DNA of 64,000 nucleotides, from positions 2,046,001-2,110,000 of the forward strand of contig NZ_CP084550.1 of assembly GCF_021800405.1 (NCBI RefSeq), written 5' to 3'. The notes under the pieces were generated by a model, which worked only from the letters and a program-made list of their open reading frames with translations, made no database searches and was not told the origin of the DNA. Shown here in pieces: positions 44,413 through 52,836 of this stretch; position 1 is the first letter of the stretch; the number at the start of each line of letters is the position of its first letter. The stretch comes from Arthrobacter sp. FW306-07-I (GTDB lineage: Bacteria > Actinomycetota > Actinomycetes > Actinomycetales > Micrococcaceae). The translations under genes and the position numbers were made by a program.

Positions 44413-45042
44413 TCACTGCGCCCTCAGCCCGCTGAGGGGTTCGGACATCGAATTCACAGTGAGCACGGCGGGTGCCTGGCCGTCGGTGTAGGAGATCGCC
44501 GAGACCGACGCCGGGCTGATCATGATCCGCTGGAAGAGGTCCAGGTGGGTGCCCAGCGCGTGCGCCACGGCCGCTTTAATGGGGTCCGCGTGGGAAAAAC
44601 AGACGACGACGGCACCCGGGTGCGCGGCCCGGAGTGCGTCCAGGCTGCCGACAATCCGGGCCTGCATTCCGGAGAACCCCTCGCCATTGGGGAAACGGAA
44701 AGCGGACGGGTTGTGCTGGACGGTTTGCCACTCCGGCAAACCCGTCAGGCCGGCGAGCGCGGCACCGGTCCAGTCGCCGAAATCGCATTCCAGGAGACCG
44801 GCGTCCTCGCTGACGGTGACCCCGGCACGGACCGCAGTAGGCTCCGCCGTCTCCCGTGCCCGCTCGAGGGGCGAGGAATAGACCGCGTGCACGGGCAGGC
44901 CGGAAAGGCGCTCAGCCACGGCGTCGGCCTGGGCACGTCCCCGCTCGGAAAGGTGCAGCCCCGGGGCCCGGCCGGGCAGGACGGTACCAGTGGTGGGCGT
45001 CTGGCCGTGCCGGACTAAAAGGATCAATGTGCTCTGTGTCAT
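44413..45042 (-). CDS. Histidine phosphatase (MSMEG_4193-family putative phosphomutase)
   Basis: A 209-residue histidine phosphatase superfamily member. LLVRHGQTPTTG has the phospho-accepting His, followed by YSSPLERARETAEPT and the second-His block VVCFSHADPIKAAVAHALG. The family (TIGR03848) is usually encoded next to SCO1664-family and DUF3090 genes in actinobacteria. Here SCO1664 follows after 16 bases, and no DUF3090 gene is visible. The physiological substrate is not known to me. Confidence 0.85.
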   Translation of the reverse strand: MTQSTLILLVRHGQTPTTGTVLPGRAPGLHLSERGRAQADAVAERLSGLPVHAVYSSPLERARETAEPTAVRAGVTVSEDAGLLECDFGDWTGAALAGLTGLPEWQTVQHNPSAFRFPNGEGFSGMQARIVGSLDALRAAHPGAVVVCFSHADPIKAAVAHALGTHLDLFQRIMISPASVSAISYTDGQAPAVLTVNSMSEPLSGLRAQ

Positions 45043-45054
45043 TGCGTCTAAGCG

Positions 45055-45164
45055 TAGCCGCGAGGGGACCCCGTGCCGAGCCTGCGAGGCGCGGGGAGCG
45101 GCAAGCGGTAGCCGCGAGGGGACCCCGTGCCGAGCCTGCTAGGCGCTGGGAGCGGCAAGCGGTA
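45055..45164. repeat. Tandem direct repeat, 54-bp unit, two copies
   Basis: The unit beginning TAGCCGCGAGGGGACCCCGT (45055-45108) is repeated immediately at 45109-45162, with two substitutions (CGAGG to CTAGG, GCGCGGG to GCGCTGG) and the first bases of a third copy (TA). Each unit can fold, for example CCCCG with CGGGG. It fills most of the 189-base gap between the divergent histidine phosphatase and the MoxR-type AAA+ genes, ending about 68 bases before the AAA+ start. It codes for nothing obvious. Confidence 0.9.
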
Positions 45165-45231
45165 CGGGCAGCCGTTTGGGAATCTGGAGGAATCTCTCGA
45201 TTAGCCGCAGGGCGGGGCTTACGGTAGAGAG

Positions 45232-46620
45232 GTGACTGATCGCCCCGATATCTACACCGTTGGTGAACTCCGTGCGGCAGGCTACGTCCTCAAGGACCTT
45301 CGCCACGAAATCCGCGACAATCTCCTCGCCGCCCTGGCGGAAGGACGCGACCCCTGGCCAGGCCTCTATGGCTTCAGCAGGACGGTGATTCCCCAGCTGG
45401 AGCGGGCACTGATAGCAGGCCATGACATTGTCCTGCTGGGCGAGCGCGGCCAGGGCAAGACCCGCCTGCTCCGCACCCTGGCCGGGCTGCTGGACGAGTG
45501 GTCGCCCGTGATTGAGGATTCGGAGCTTAACGAGCATCCGTTCGAACCGATCACCGAACAGTCCCGGACCCGCGCGGTGACCGAAGGGGACCGGCTGCGG
45601 GTTGCATGGCGGCACCGTTCGGAGCGCTATGTCGAGAAACTGGCAACGCCGGACACCTCGGTGGCAGACCTCATCGGTGACGTGGACCCGATGCGCGTGG
45701 CCGAAGGCCGCCGGCTGGGGGACCCGGAGACCATCCACTACGGGCTCATTCCGCGCTCGAACCGCGGCATCATCGCCATCAACGAGCTGCCGGACCTTGC
45801 CGAACGCATCCAGGTGGCCATGCTCAACGTCATGGAGGAGCGGGACATCCAGATTCGCGGCTACGTGTTGCGGCTGCCGCTGGACGTGTTGGTGGTCGCC
45901 TCCGCCAACCCTGAGGACTACACCAACCGCGGCCGGATCATCACGCCGCTGAAGGACCGCTTCGGCGCGGAGATCCGCACGCACTACCCGATCGAACTGG
46001 AAGACGAGGTCTCGGTCATCCGGCAGGAGGGCCGCCTGGTGGCGGATGTCCCGCCGTTCATCCTGGAGATCCTGGCCCGCTACACCAGGGCGCTGCGGCA
46101 GTCGCCGGCGATCAACCAGACGTCCGGTGTTTCCGCCCGGTTTGCCATTGCCGGGGCAGAGACCATCGCCGCCGCGGCCCTGCGGCGGGCCAGCCTGCGG
46201 GGTGAGGACCAAGCCGTCGCCAGGATCATCGACCTGGAACCCGCCGTGGAGGTGCTCACCGGGAAGATTGAATTCGAATCGGGCGAGGAAGGGCGCGAGC
46301 AGGGCGTCCTTGACCACCTGCTGCGCACCGCCACAGCCGAGGCGGTCAGGGCCCATTTCCAGGGGCTGGACATGGGCCCGCTCGTGAACGCCCTCGATGG
46401 CCACCGGACCGTCAGCACCGGCGAGCAGGTCACAGCCCGGGAGTTCCTTGGCAACCTGCCGTCGCTGAACGGCTCCGGCCTCTACGAGGAAATTGGCCGG
46501 CGCCTCGGTGCGGTGAACGACGGCCAGCGGGCCGCCGCCGTCGAACTCGCCTTGGAAGGCCTGTACCTGGGCCGGCGGATCTCCAAGGAGTCCGACGACG
46601 AGGAAACCATTTACGGCTAA
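45232..46620 (+). CDS. MoxR/magnesium-chelatase-like AAA+ ATPase
   Basis: A 462-residue AAA+ ATPase. Walker A is GERGQGKT (residues 70-77), and the following region GIIAINELPDLAERIQVAMLNVMEERDIQIRG carries a Walker B-like segment with Asn-Glu and the sensor ASANPEDYTNRGRIITPLKDRFG. This arrangement is shared by MoxR and ChlI/BchI subunits. The partner is the vWA protein encoded 14 bases downstream; such pairs act as chaperone or metal-insertion machines. Bacteriochlorophyll genes are absent, so a chelatase role is not indicated. The start is GTG 45232. Confidence 0.88.
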   Translation: MTDRPDIYTVGELRAAGYVLKDLRHEIRDNLLAALAEGRDPWPGLYGFSRTVIPQLERALIAGHDIVLLGERGQGKTRLLRTLAGLLDEWSPVIEDSELNEHPFEPITEQSRTRAVTEGDRLRVAWRHRSERYVEKLATPDTSVADLIGDVDPMRVAEGRRLGDPETIHYGLIPRSNRGIIAINELPDLAERIQVAMLNVMEERDIQIRGYVLRLPLDVLVVASANPEDYTNRGRIITPLKDRFGAEIRTHYPIELEDEVSVIRQEGRLVADVPPFILEILARYTRALRQSPAINQTSGVSARFAIAGAETIAAAALRRASLRGEDQAVARIIDLEPAVEVLTGKIEFESGEEGREQGVLDHLLRTATAEAVRAHFQGLDMGPLVNALDGHRTVSTGEQVTAREFLGNLPSLNGSGLYEEIGRRLGAVNDGQRAAAVELALEGLYLGRRISKESDDEETIYG

Positions 46621-46634
46621 GCCCAGGAGGCACC

Positions 46635-48635
46635 ATGGCTATCCACAAACGGTCCGCCAGGTACGGCCGGTACAGGGGCGGCCCGGACCCGCTCGCCCCG
46701 CCGGTGGACCTGGCCGAGGCGCTCGACGCCGTCGCCGAGGACGTCATGGCAGGCTACTCGCCGCGCCACGCCCTGCAGGAGTTCCTGCGCAGGGGCGGCC
46801 GGAACCGCGACGGGCTGGACGACCTTGCCCGGCGCGTCCAGCAGCGGCGGCGCGACCTGCTTGGCCGGCACCGGCTGGACGGCACCCTGGACGAAGTGAA
46901 GAAACTCCTGGACACCGCCGTGCTGGAAGAACGCAAGCAACTCGCCCGGGACGCCATGATGGACAACACCGACCGTGCCTTCCGGGAAATGCAGCTGCAG
47001 AACCTCCCGCCATCCACCGCCGCGGCCGTCAACGAGCTCGCATCCTACGACTGGCAGTCAAGTGCAGCCCGCGAGGCTTACGAACAGATCAAGGACCTGC
47101 TGGGCCGGGAAGTCCTGGAGCAGCGGTTCGCCGGGATGAAGCAGGCGCTGGAGAGCGCCACCGATGAAGACCGCGAGGCCGTAAGCGCCATGCTCCGGGA
47201 CCTTAACGAGCTGCTGGGCAAACACCGGCGGGGCGAAGACACAGACTCGGACTTCCAGGAATTCATGGCCAAGCACGGCCAGTACTTTCCGGAGAACCCG
47301 CAGTCGGTTGAGGAACTGGTGGATGCCCTGGCCCAGCGCGCCGCCGCGGCCCAGCGGCTCCTGCAGTCAATGTCCCCGGAGCAGCGTGATCAGCTGATGC
47401 GGCTGTCCGCCCAGGCCTTCGGTTCACCCGAACTCATGGCCCAGCTCAGCGAACTCGACGCCACCCTGCAGGAATTGCGGCCCGGGGAGGACTGGAACGG
47501 ATCGGAACGCTTCGAAGGACAGGAGGGCCTGGGCCTGGGTGATGGCACCGGGGTGCTCCAGGACATCGCCGAACTCGACGAACTGTCCGAACAGCTGTCA
47601 CAAAGCTACAACGGCTCCCGGCTGGACGACCTGGACCTGGATGCCCTTGCGCGCCAGCTCGGGGAGAGCGCCGCGGTAAGCGCCAGGACGCTTGCGGAGA
47701 TTGAGCGGGCGATGCAGGACGGCGGCTATCTGCGGCGCGGGGCGGACGGCGACCTTCGGCTGTCCCCGCAGGCCATGCGCCGGCTTGGAAAGTCGCTGCT
47801 GCGTGACGCTGCCAGGCAGCTGTCCGGGCGGCAGGGCAGCCGGGACACCAGGATGGCAGGGGCTGCGGGCGAACAGACCGGGTCCAGCCGGCAGTGGGAG
47901 TTCGGCGACGCCGAGCCCTGGGACGTCACCCGCACCATGACCAACGCCATCCGGCGGACCATGGCCGACGGCGGTGACCCGGCCCGCGGACTGCGCCTCG
48001 CCGTGGACGACATCGAAGTAGCGGAGACGGAAGCCCGGACCCAAGCCGCCGTTGCCCTGCTGGTGGACGTGTCCTTCTCCATGGCTGCCGAGGGGCGGTG
48101 GGTTCCCATGAAGCGGACGGCGCTCGCGCTGCACCACCTGGTGTCCACCCGTTTCCGGGGGGACCGGCTGCAGCTGATCACGTTCGGCCGCTACGCGCAG
48201 TCCATGGACATCGGGGAACTGACGGCTTTGCCGGCCCTGCGCGAACAGGGCACCAACCTGCACCACGGCCTGCTGCTGGCGGGCCGCTTCTTCCGCCAGC
48301 ACCCGTCCATGCAGCCGGTCCTGCTGGTGGTTACCGACGGCGAACCCACCGCGCATCTGCTGCCCGACGGGGACTCCTGGTTCAACTGGCCGCCCGATGC
48401 GGAAACCATCCGGGCTACCATCGGGGAACTGGACCGGCTTGGCCGCATGGGGGCACAGACCACCTTTTTCCGCTTGGGGAACGACCCCGGCCTGGAACGC
48501 TTCATCCAGCGGATGGCGCACCGCGTGGATGGTCGGGTGGTGGCCCCCGAGGTGGGCGATCTGGGGGCCGCAGTGGTGGGCGAGTACCTGCGCGCCCACG
48601 TCCGCAGCGCCTACGCCGACGGCGATTGGTTCTGA
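46635..48635 (+). CDS. von Willebrand factor A domain protein, partner of MoxR-like ATPase
   Basis: A 666-residue protein. The N-terminal 430 residues are charged, mostly helical and Gln/Leu/Arg-rich, without a signal peptide or membrane segment. The C-terminal vWA domain has a complete MIDAS site: DVSFS at residues 478-482, Thr in REQGTNLHHGLLL, and Asp in VVTDGEPTAH. It should bind a divalent metal and a client protein, with ATP-driven work done by the MoxR-like ATPase just upstream. A GGAGG site precedes the ATG. The client is unknown. Confidence 0.88.
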   Translation: MAIHKRSARYGRYRGGPDPLAPPVDLAEALDAVAEDVMAGYSPRHALQEFLRRGGRNRDGLDDLARRVQQRRRDLLGRHRLDGTLDEVKKLLDTAVLEERKQLARDAMMDNTDRAFREMQLQNLPPSTAAAVNELASYDWQSSAAREAYEQIKDLLGREVLEQRFAGMKQALESATDEDREAVSAMLRDLNELLGKHRRGEDTDSDFQEFMAKHGQYFPENPQSVEELVDALAQRAAAAQRLLQSMSPEQRDQLMRLSAQAFGSPELMAQLSELDATLQELRPGEDWNGSERFEGQEGLGLGDGTGVLQDIAELDELSEQLSQSYNGSRLDDLDLDALARQLGESAAVSARTLAEIERAMQDGGYLRRGADGDLRLSPQAMRRLGKSLLRDAARQLSGRQGSRDTRMAGAAGEQTGSSRQWEFGDAEPWDVTRTMTNAIRRTMADGGDPARGLRLAVDDIEVAETEARTQAAVALLVDVSFSMAAEGRWVPMKRTALALHHLVSTRFRGDRLQLITFGRYAQSMDIGELTALPALREQGTNLHHGLLLAGRFFRQHPSMQPVLLVVTDGEPTAHLLPDGDSWFNWPPDAETIRATIGELDRLGRMGAQTTFFRLGNDPGLERFIQRMAHRVDGRVVAPEVGDLGAAVVGEYLRAHVRSAYADGDWF

Positions 48636-48641
48636 CCGGCG

Positions 48642-49250
48642 GTGGGCCAGTTGATGGTGGACCTGATCGTCACCCTGGACGGCTGTGCCAATGGGGAGGG
48701 TTGGCCGGGCTGGTGGGGCCTGGAAGGGCCGGAATACCTGGCCTGGCTCAAGCAGGAGGCCCGTAAGGAGCGGACCTATCTGATGGGGGCCAACACCTAC
48801 CGCCTCATGTCCGGCATGTCGGAGGACGCGGCGGCCGGGGGTGAAGGGTTCTCCGCGGAGGAAGCCACTTCGCTGACGGGCCTCGCTGCCGTCCCCAAGG
48901 TGGTGTTTTCCTCCAGTTTAAAAACACCCCTCCGGTGGCCGAACTCCCAACTGGTGGCCGGGGACGCCGTTGAGGCCGTCAGGCAGATGAAACAGGCCTC
49001 CGCGGGGCCTTTGAGTACCCTGGGCAGCCTCAGCCTTTGCCGGTCCCTGGTTACAGCCGGCCTGGTGGACCGGTTTCGCCTGGTTGTCTTCCCCCTGATC
49101 ACCGGCCGTACCGGAAGCGAATGGATCTATGAGGGCTACCCTGACGTTGCCCTGGAGATGGTGGACAGCAGGACCTTTGACGGGCGCCTCCAGCTGCTCG
49201 AGTACATCCCGCGCGTGATCGACACGCCGCAAGGGGCTGGGCAGGCGTAA
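48642..49250 (+). CDS. Dihydrofolate reductase-like (RibD C-terminal) family protein
   Basis: A 202-residue protein of the DHFR/RibD-C fold. LIVTLDGCANGEG is the N-terminal strand, RTYLMGANTYRLMSGM and KVVFSSSLKTP are nucleotide-contact regions, and LVDRFRLVVFPLITG is near-diagnostic of the family. Such proteins reduce pterin- or pyrimidine-like substrates with NADPH, but substrates of this branch are mostly unknown. The GTG start is 6 bases after the vWA stop, so it may be in that transcript. Confidence 0.8.
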   Translation: MGQLMVDLIVTLDGCANGEGWPGWWGLEGPEYLAWLKQEARKERTYLMGANTYRLMSGMSEDAAAGGEGFSAEEATSLTGLAAVPKVVFSSSLKTPLRWPNSQLVAGDAVEAVRQMKQASAGPLSTLGSLSLCRSLVTAGLVDRFRLVVFPLITGRTGSEWIYEGYPDVALEMVDSRTFDGRLQLLEYIPRVIDTPQGAGQA

Positions 49251-49266
49251 AGCCTCCGGCGTCAGG

Positions 49267-50561
49267 TCACCGTGGAAGCACCACGACTTCGGTCCGGTAG
49301 GCCTGCGAGGAGCGCATGCTGCCGCGGAACCAGCAAACCGCATGCACGGCGGCGTCTCCGGGCGGCACCATCGGACGAAGGTTGTCCACGCCGGAGTTGG
49401 CTGTCACTGCCTCCCACTCCCACGTGGCGCCGCCGTCCCGGGTCCGGCCGGCGTAGAGCTCGTAATGTGCGGTGGCATCGCCGGTCCGGGGATCGGCCGG
49501 AGCGGAGACGTACACCCGGTCCAGGTCGTAGGGGTCCACCGCACCCAGCCCGGTGTAGTCCTGTTCGTGGGGGAGCAGGGCCGGGCCGGCCGCTGCGAGA
49601 TGGTGCAACTGCCAGCGCATCCCGTCGAAGCGGGCGTAGAGCAGGCGGTGGTCATCGACGTCGAGCGCCTGCTCCCGCCCGAGGGCGCCGTTGACGTCGT
49701 TAGACCGGCAGCTGATGATGGCGGCCAGCTGGGAGCCCTGGCCGCGGACGTCGACGGTCCAGCCGTGGGTGAGGATGTCCCCGCCGAGTTCGGTGCCTGC
49801 CTTGAAAACCGTGGTGAGGGAGCTCTGGTTGATGCCGGGGAGCCGAGCAGGGGCTTGGAAACCACCTGGCCCTGTCCATCGTGCAGCGCGTTGTCCCGGA
49901 TGAAGCCGTGATAAATGCTGTTGTTGAAGTCGCGGGGGTGGTGGTCCGTGGTGATGAGGTCGATACGGTCGGTGCCGTTGCCGACATAGCGGGTGTAGCC
50001 GTTGACGTAGCCGATTTTAGGCCGGGTAAAGAGCTTGCCACCGTAACTCCAGCTGCTGCCGTCGTCCTCCGAGACCATCATCGTGGGGTCGTCGTTGATG
50101 GCCCGGACAAAGTTGTATACCCGGGATTCCGCGTCCAGGCGGTGCAGGTTGGAGTAGGTGGCGCCGCGGCCGGCCGCCAGTTCCGTCCAGTCGAAGCATT
50201 CTTCCGGGCCCCATTCAGAGGCGTCGTGGGGTCGCGTGGAGATTCGCCAGCGGGAAAAGTTGTCTGTCTTGTGCTTCGCGTACATGGCCAGGTACCGGCC
50301 GTCCGGCCTGATCAGCAGCGCGGGCGCATTGTGGTCGTCGGGCTCCAGCCTCTGGTGCAGGACGTGCACCGTGCTCTGGCCGGTGGCCAGGTCCAGGACG
50401 GCAATTTCGATGTTGCCGCCCCGGCTTTCGCCGCCGGGGCCGTCGGGGGCAGCCACGGAACCCGCCAGCAGGGTGTTGGTAACGGGATCGACCAGGGCCC
50501 GCTCGTCCTGGAACCAGCACCATGCGCCGTTGTCGTTGATTGTGATCGGGTCCGCGGGCAT
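49267..50561 (-). pseudogene. BNR-repeat glycosidase/lyase-like protein, single-base frameshift
   Basis: The gene starts at ATG 50561 with AGGAG upstream and reads NDNGAWCWFQDERAL ... NSIYHGFIRDNALHDGQGQVVSKPLLGSP, the BNR_4-type neuraminidase-like propeller. Near 49835-49840, at a CCGGGG run, the frame changes; shifting one base restores INQSSLTTVFKAGTELGGDIL and continues DVDDHRLLYARFDGMRWQL to the stop at 49267. About 430 residues are predicted for the repaired protein. No signal peptide is seen. A single missing base in a GC run could be a sequencing error, and both halves look under normal selection. Confidence 0.75.
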
Positions 50562-50719
50562 GGCACTCCTGGTTCGAGTAGGAAAGCGTATTCCGCTATC
50601 CTCGCCCATGCCTCCCCGGGGGTCAACGCCTCTGAACCAGGTGGTCATCCCTGGGCGGCCGCTTCAGGCACGGGACCCGCCTGCTGCCGTACGGAGCCGT
50701 TCCGTGTCAGGATCAAGGT

Positions 50720-51658
50720 ATGCCCCAGCGCCTCATGCTGCTCGACACTGCCTCCCTCTACTTCCGTGCCTTCTACGGCCTCCCGGACACCATCCGCCAT
50801 CCGGACGGTACGCCGGTCAACGCCGTCCGCGGACTGCTGGACATGATCGCCCGGCTCACCATCGACTACCAGGCCACCCATCTTGTGGCTTGCTGGGACG
50901 ATGACTGGCGGCCCCAATGGCGGGTGGACCTGCTTCCCACCTACAAGGCCCACCGGGTGGCCCGGGCGGTACCGGATGGCACGGACGTTGAGGTGGTCCC
51001 GGAGGGGCTCGAAGCGCAGCTGCCCATGATCCGCAGGGTGCTGGAGCTGGCCGGCATCGCGATCGTCGGCGCGGCCCACCATGAGGCCGACGACGTCGTT
51101 GGGACTTATGCGAGCCAGTCTGCCTTTCCGGTGGACGTCGTCACGGGCGACCGTGACCTTTTCCAGGTCTGCGATGACGAGCGCGGCGTCCGGGTGATCT
51201 ACACCGCCCGCGGCATGAAGAACCTCGAAGTCATCACGGAAGAAAGCGTGGTGGCCAAGTACAAGGTGCTGCCGCAGCAGTACGCCGATTATGCAACCTT
51301 GCGCGGGGATGCCTCCGACGGCCTGCCCGGCGTGGCGGGAATCGGGGAGAAGACGGCTTCGTCCCTGCTGCTCAAGCACGGCACCCTGGAACGCCTGCTG
51401 GCAGCGGCGGAAGAGCCCGACGGCGGGGTATCCGGTCCTGTCCAGGCCAAGCTGGCTGCCGCCGCCGCGTACCTTGAAGCAGCCCCCGCCGTCGTCCGCC
51501 TGGTGCGGGACCTGGAACTTCCCACCCTTGACGAAGCCGGCGCCCTCCTGCACCCCGTGAGCGGCGAGCGGCGCGCCGAACTCGAGCGGCTTGCCGCCGA
51601 CTGGAACCTGGGCGGATCGGTCCGGCGGCTGCTGGCCGCGCTGGACCAGCGCGGCTAG
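50720..51658 (+). CDS. 5'-3' exonuclease (flap endonuclease-like)
   Basis: A 312-residue member of the family of the N-terminal exonuclease domain of DNA polymerase I. Acidic metal-binding residues are in LLDTASLYFRAFYG, HHEADDVVGT, VVTGDRDLFQV and RGDASDGLPGVAGIGEKTA, the last being the helix-3-turn-helix that binds DNA. It should trim 5' flaps in repair. It stands alone with no polymerase fusion. The frame reaches 50720 ATG after a short AGGT-containing leader. Confidence 0.88.
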   Translation: MPQRLMLLDTASLYFRAFYGLPDTIRHPDGTPVNAVRGLLDMIARLTIDYQATHLVACWDDDWRPQWRVDLLPTYKAHRVARAVPDGTDVEVVPEGLEAQLPMIRRVLELAGIAIVGAAHHEADDVVGTYASQSAFPVDVVTGDRDLFQVCDDERGVRVIYTARGMKNLEVITEESVVAKYKVLPQQYADYATLRGDASDGLPGVAGIGEKTASSLLLKHGTLERLLAAAEEPDGGVSGPVQAKLAAAAAYLEAAPAVVRLVRDLELPTLDEAGALLHPVSGERRAELERLAADWNLGGSVRRLLAALDQRG

Positions 51659-51870
51659 CCAGGCGCGAAGGGCGCGAATGGCCGCGACGAGAACCGTCAT
51701 GTGTTACGTCATCCAGGGACACGGCAGGATCCAGGTGGACCAGTGCGGATGACGCCGGATGTACGGGCGTGACGCTGGATTGCGGTCCGAGTCCGCGCGT
51801 TTCAGGCCGCTTGAACAGGCCTGGTCGGGGTGGTTTGGTGAGGTAACGATCCAGATGAGAGGCCATTTCC

Positions 51871-52386
51871 ATGACAGTCACTTCAGATCTTGCCCCGCGC
51901 CGCCTGCGCGATATTTTCGGAACATTCGCCAGTGGCCTGACCGTAATTACCAGTTCCACTCCGGACGGGCCCGCCGGTTTTACCTGCCAGTCCTTCGCAT
52001 CCCTGTCGTTGGATCCTGCCCTAATCACGTTCAGCCCGGCGCGCACCTCAACCACGTGGCCGGTGCTGCGGAAGGCCGGTTCCTTCACCGTCAACATCCT
52101 CCCGGCAGAACACCAGCACCTCGCGGGGCAGTTCGCCCGCTCGGGAGCAGATAAGTTTGCCGGCGTCAGCCACACCTCCTCGCCGCTGGGAAATCCCGTG
52201 CTCGATGATGCGCTCGCGTGGATCGACTGCGAGCTCCACGCAGAGTACGACGGCGGCGACCACACCATCGTGGTGGCCGCGGTGCGGCACCTCCACGCGC
52301 GGCACGACGCCGAACCGCTGCTCTTCTACAAGGGCCGGTACGCCGGCCTTGCGCCGGCGGAGAGCCTGCTCGAAGCGGCGGGCTGA
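51871..52386 (+). CDS. Flavin reductase family protein
   Basis: A 171-residue FMN-binding split-barrel protein. RDIFGTFASGLTVITSSTPDGPAGFTCQSFASLSLDPALITFS is the classic flavin-reductase N-terminus, followed by FTVNILPAEHQHLAGQF and a His-rich HAEYDGGDHTIVVAAV end. It likely supplies reduced flavin to a monooxygenase or acts as a flavin-dependent reductase. GAGAGG precedes the ATG. The 212 bases upstream hold no gene or clear signal. This is intact, unlike the related remnant at 36.1 kb. Confidence 0.85.
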   Translation: MTVTSDLAPRRLRDIFGTFASGLTVITSSTPDGPAGFTCQSFASLSLDPALITFSPARTSTTWPVLRKAGSFTVNILPAEHQHLAGQFARSGADKFAGVSHTSSPLGNPVLDDALAWIDCELHAEYDGGDHTIVVAAVRHLHARHDAEPLLFYKGRYAGLAPAESLLEAAG

Positions 52387-52473
52387 CCGGGCCTGCCCAT
52401 CGATGGGCGTAAGGCTTCCGCTCCGCGCGCGGGAACGCCGGCCTTCCGTACTCTTGCTTCAGGCCCATCAGGT

Positions 52474-52507
52474 AGTAAGCTTACTGAGCATTACTAGTAA
52501 GCTTGCT
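52474..52507. promoter_or_regulatory. Duplicated palindromic operator AGTAAGCTTACT
   Basis: AGTAAGCTTACT (52474-52485) is a perfect 12-base palindrome. A near copy AGTAAGCTTGCT lies at 52496-52507, exactly 22 bases on, about two helical turns. A further palindrome TTACTAGTAA (52491-52500) sits between them. The A/T-rich block stands out in GC-rich DNA and ends 26 bases before the following small membrane protein gene. Cooperative binding of a dimeric regulator (MarR, PadR or TetR type) is likely. No regulator gene adjoins it. Confidence 0.6.
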
Positions 52508-52533
52508 GATTAAATGGGATGGGAGCAGGAGCC

Positions 52534-52836
52534 ATGGGCGCAATTTTCGGTACGGCCCTGTCACTGATGCTGACCGTTGGCGGGGCGGCGGTTGCCGCTG
52601 AGGGTGGCCCGGGAGCTGCCCAGCACTATCTTGCGGGCCATGTGCTCCTCGGAGTGGGCATCGGCCTGTTGATCGCCACCATCCTGCGGACGGCTGTCCG
52701 GATTCTCCTGGCCCGGCGTACTGCCCCCGCAGACAAGACCACGGCCGCGGCCGCCGGGGCCGAACCGGCCACCGTCACCGTGCTGCCTGTTCGCTCCACC
52801 GCTCCCATGCCGATGCGGGGCCGGCATGCCGCGTGA
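52534..52836 (+). CDS. Small membrane protein, unknown function
   Basis: A protein of about 100 residues with two hydrophobic segments, AIFGTALSLMLTVGGAAVAA and LAGHVLLGVGIGLLIATIL, and a basic then Ala/Thr-rich tail. I do not recognise the family. The ATG at 52534 has AGGAG just upstream; an ATG at 52519 is an alternative. It follows the duplicated operator and overlaps the next gene by 11 bases, so the two are likely one operon with a shared regulator. Confidence 0.6.
   Translation: MGAIFGTALSLMLTVGGAAVAAEGGPGAAQHYLAGHVLLGVGIGLLIATILRTAVRILLARRTAPADKTTAAAAGAEPATVTVLPVRSTAPMPMRGRHAA

Noticed and set aside
45232..48635. Magnesium chelatase (chlorophyll) function for the AAA+/vWA pair
   Set aside because: No tetrapyrrole or chlorophyll genes are present and MoxR-type pairs without such a role are common in actinobacteria.
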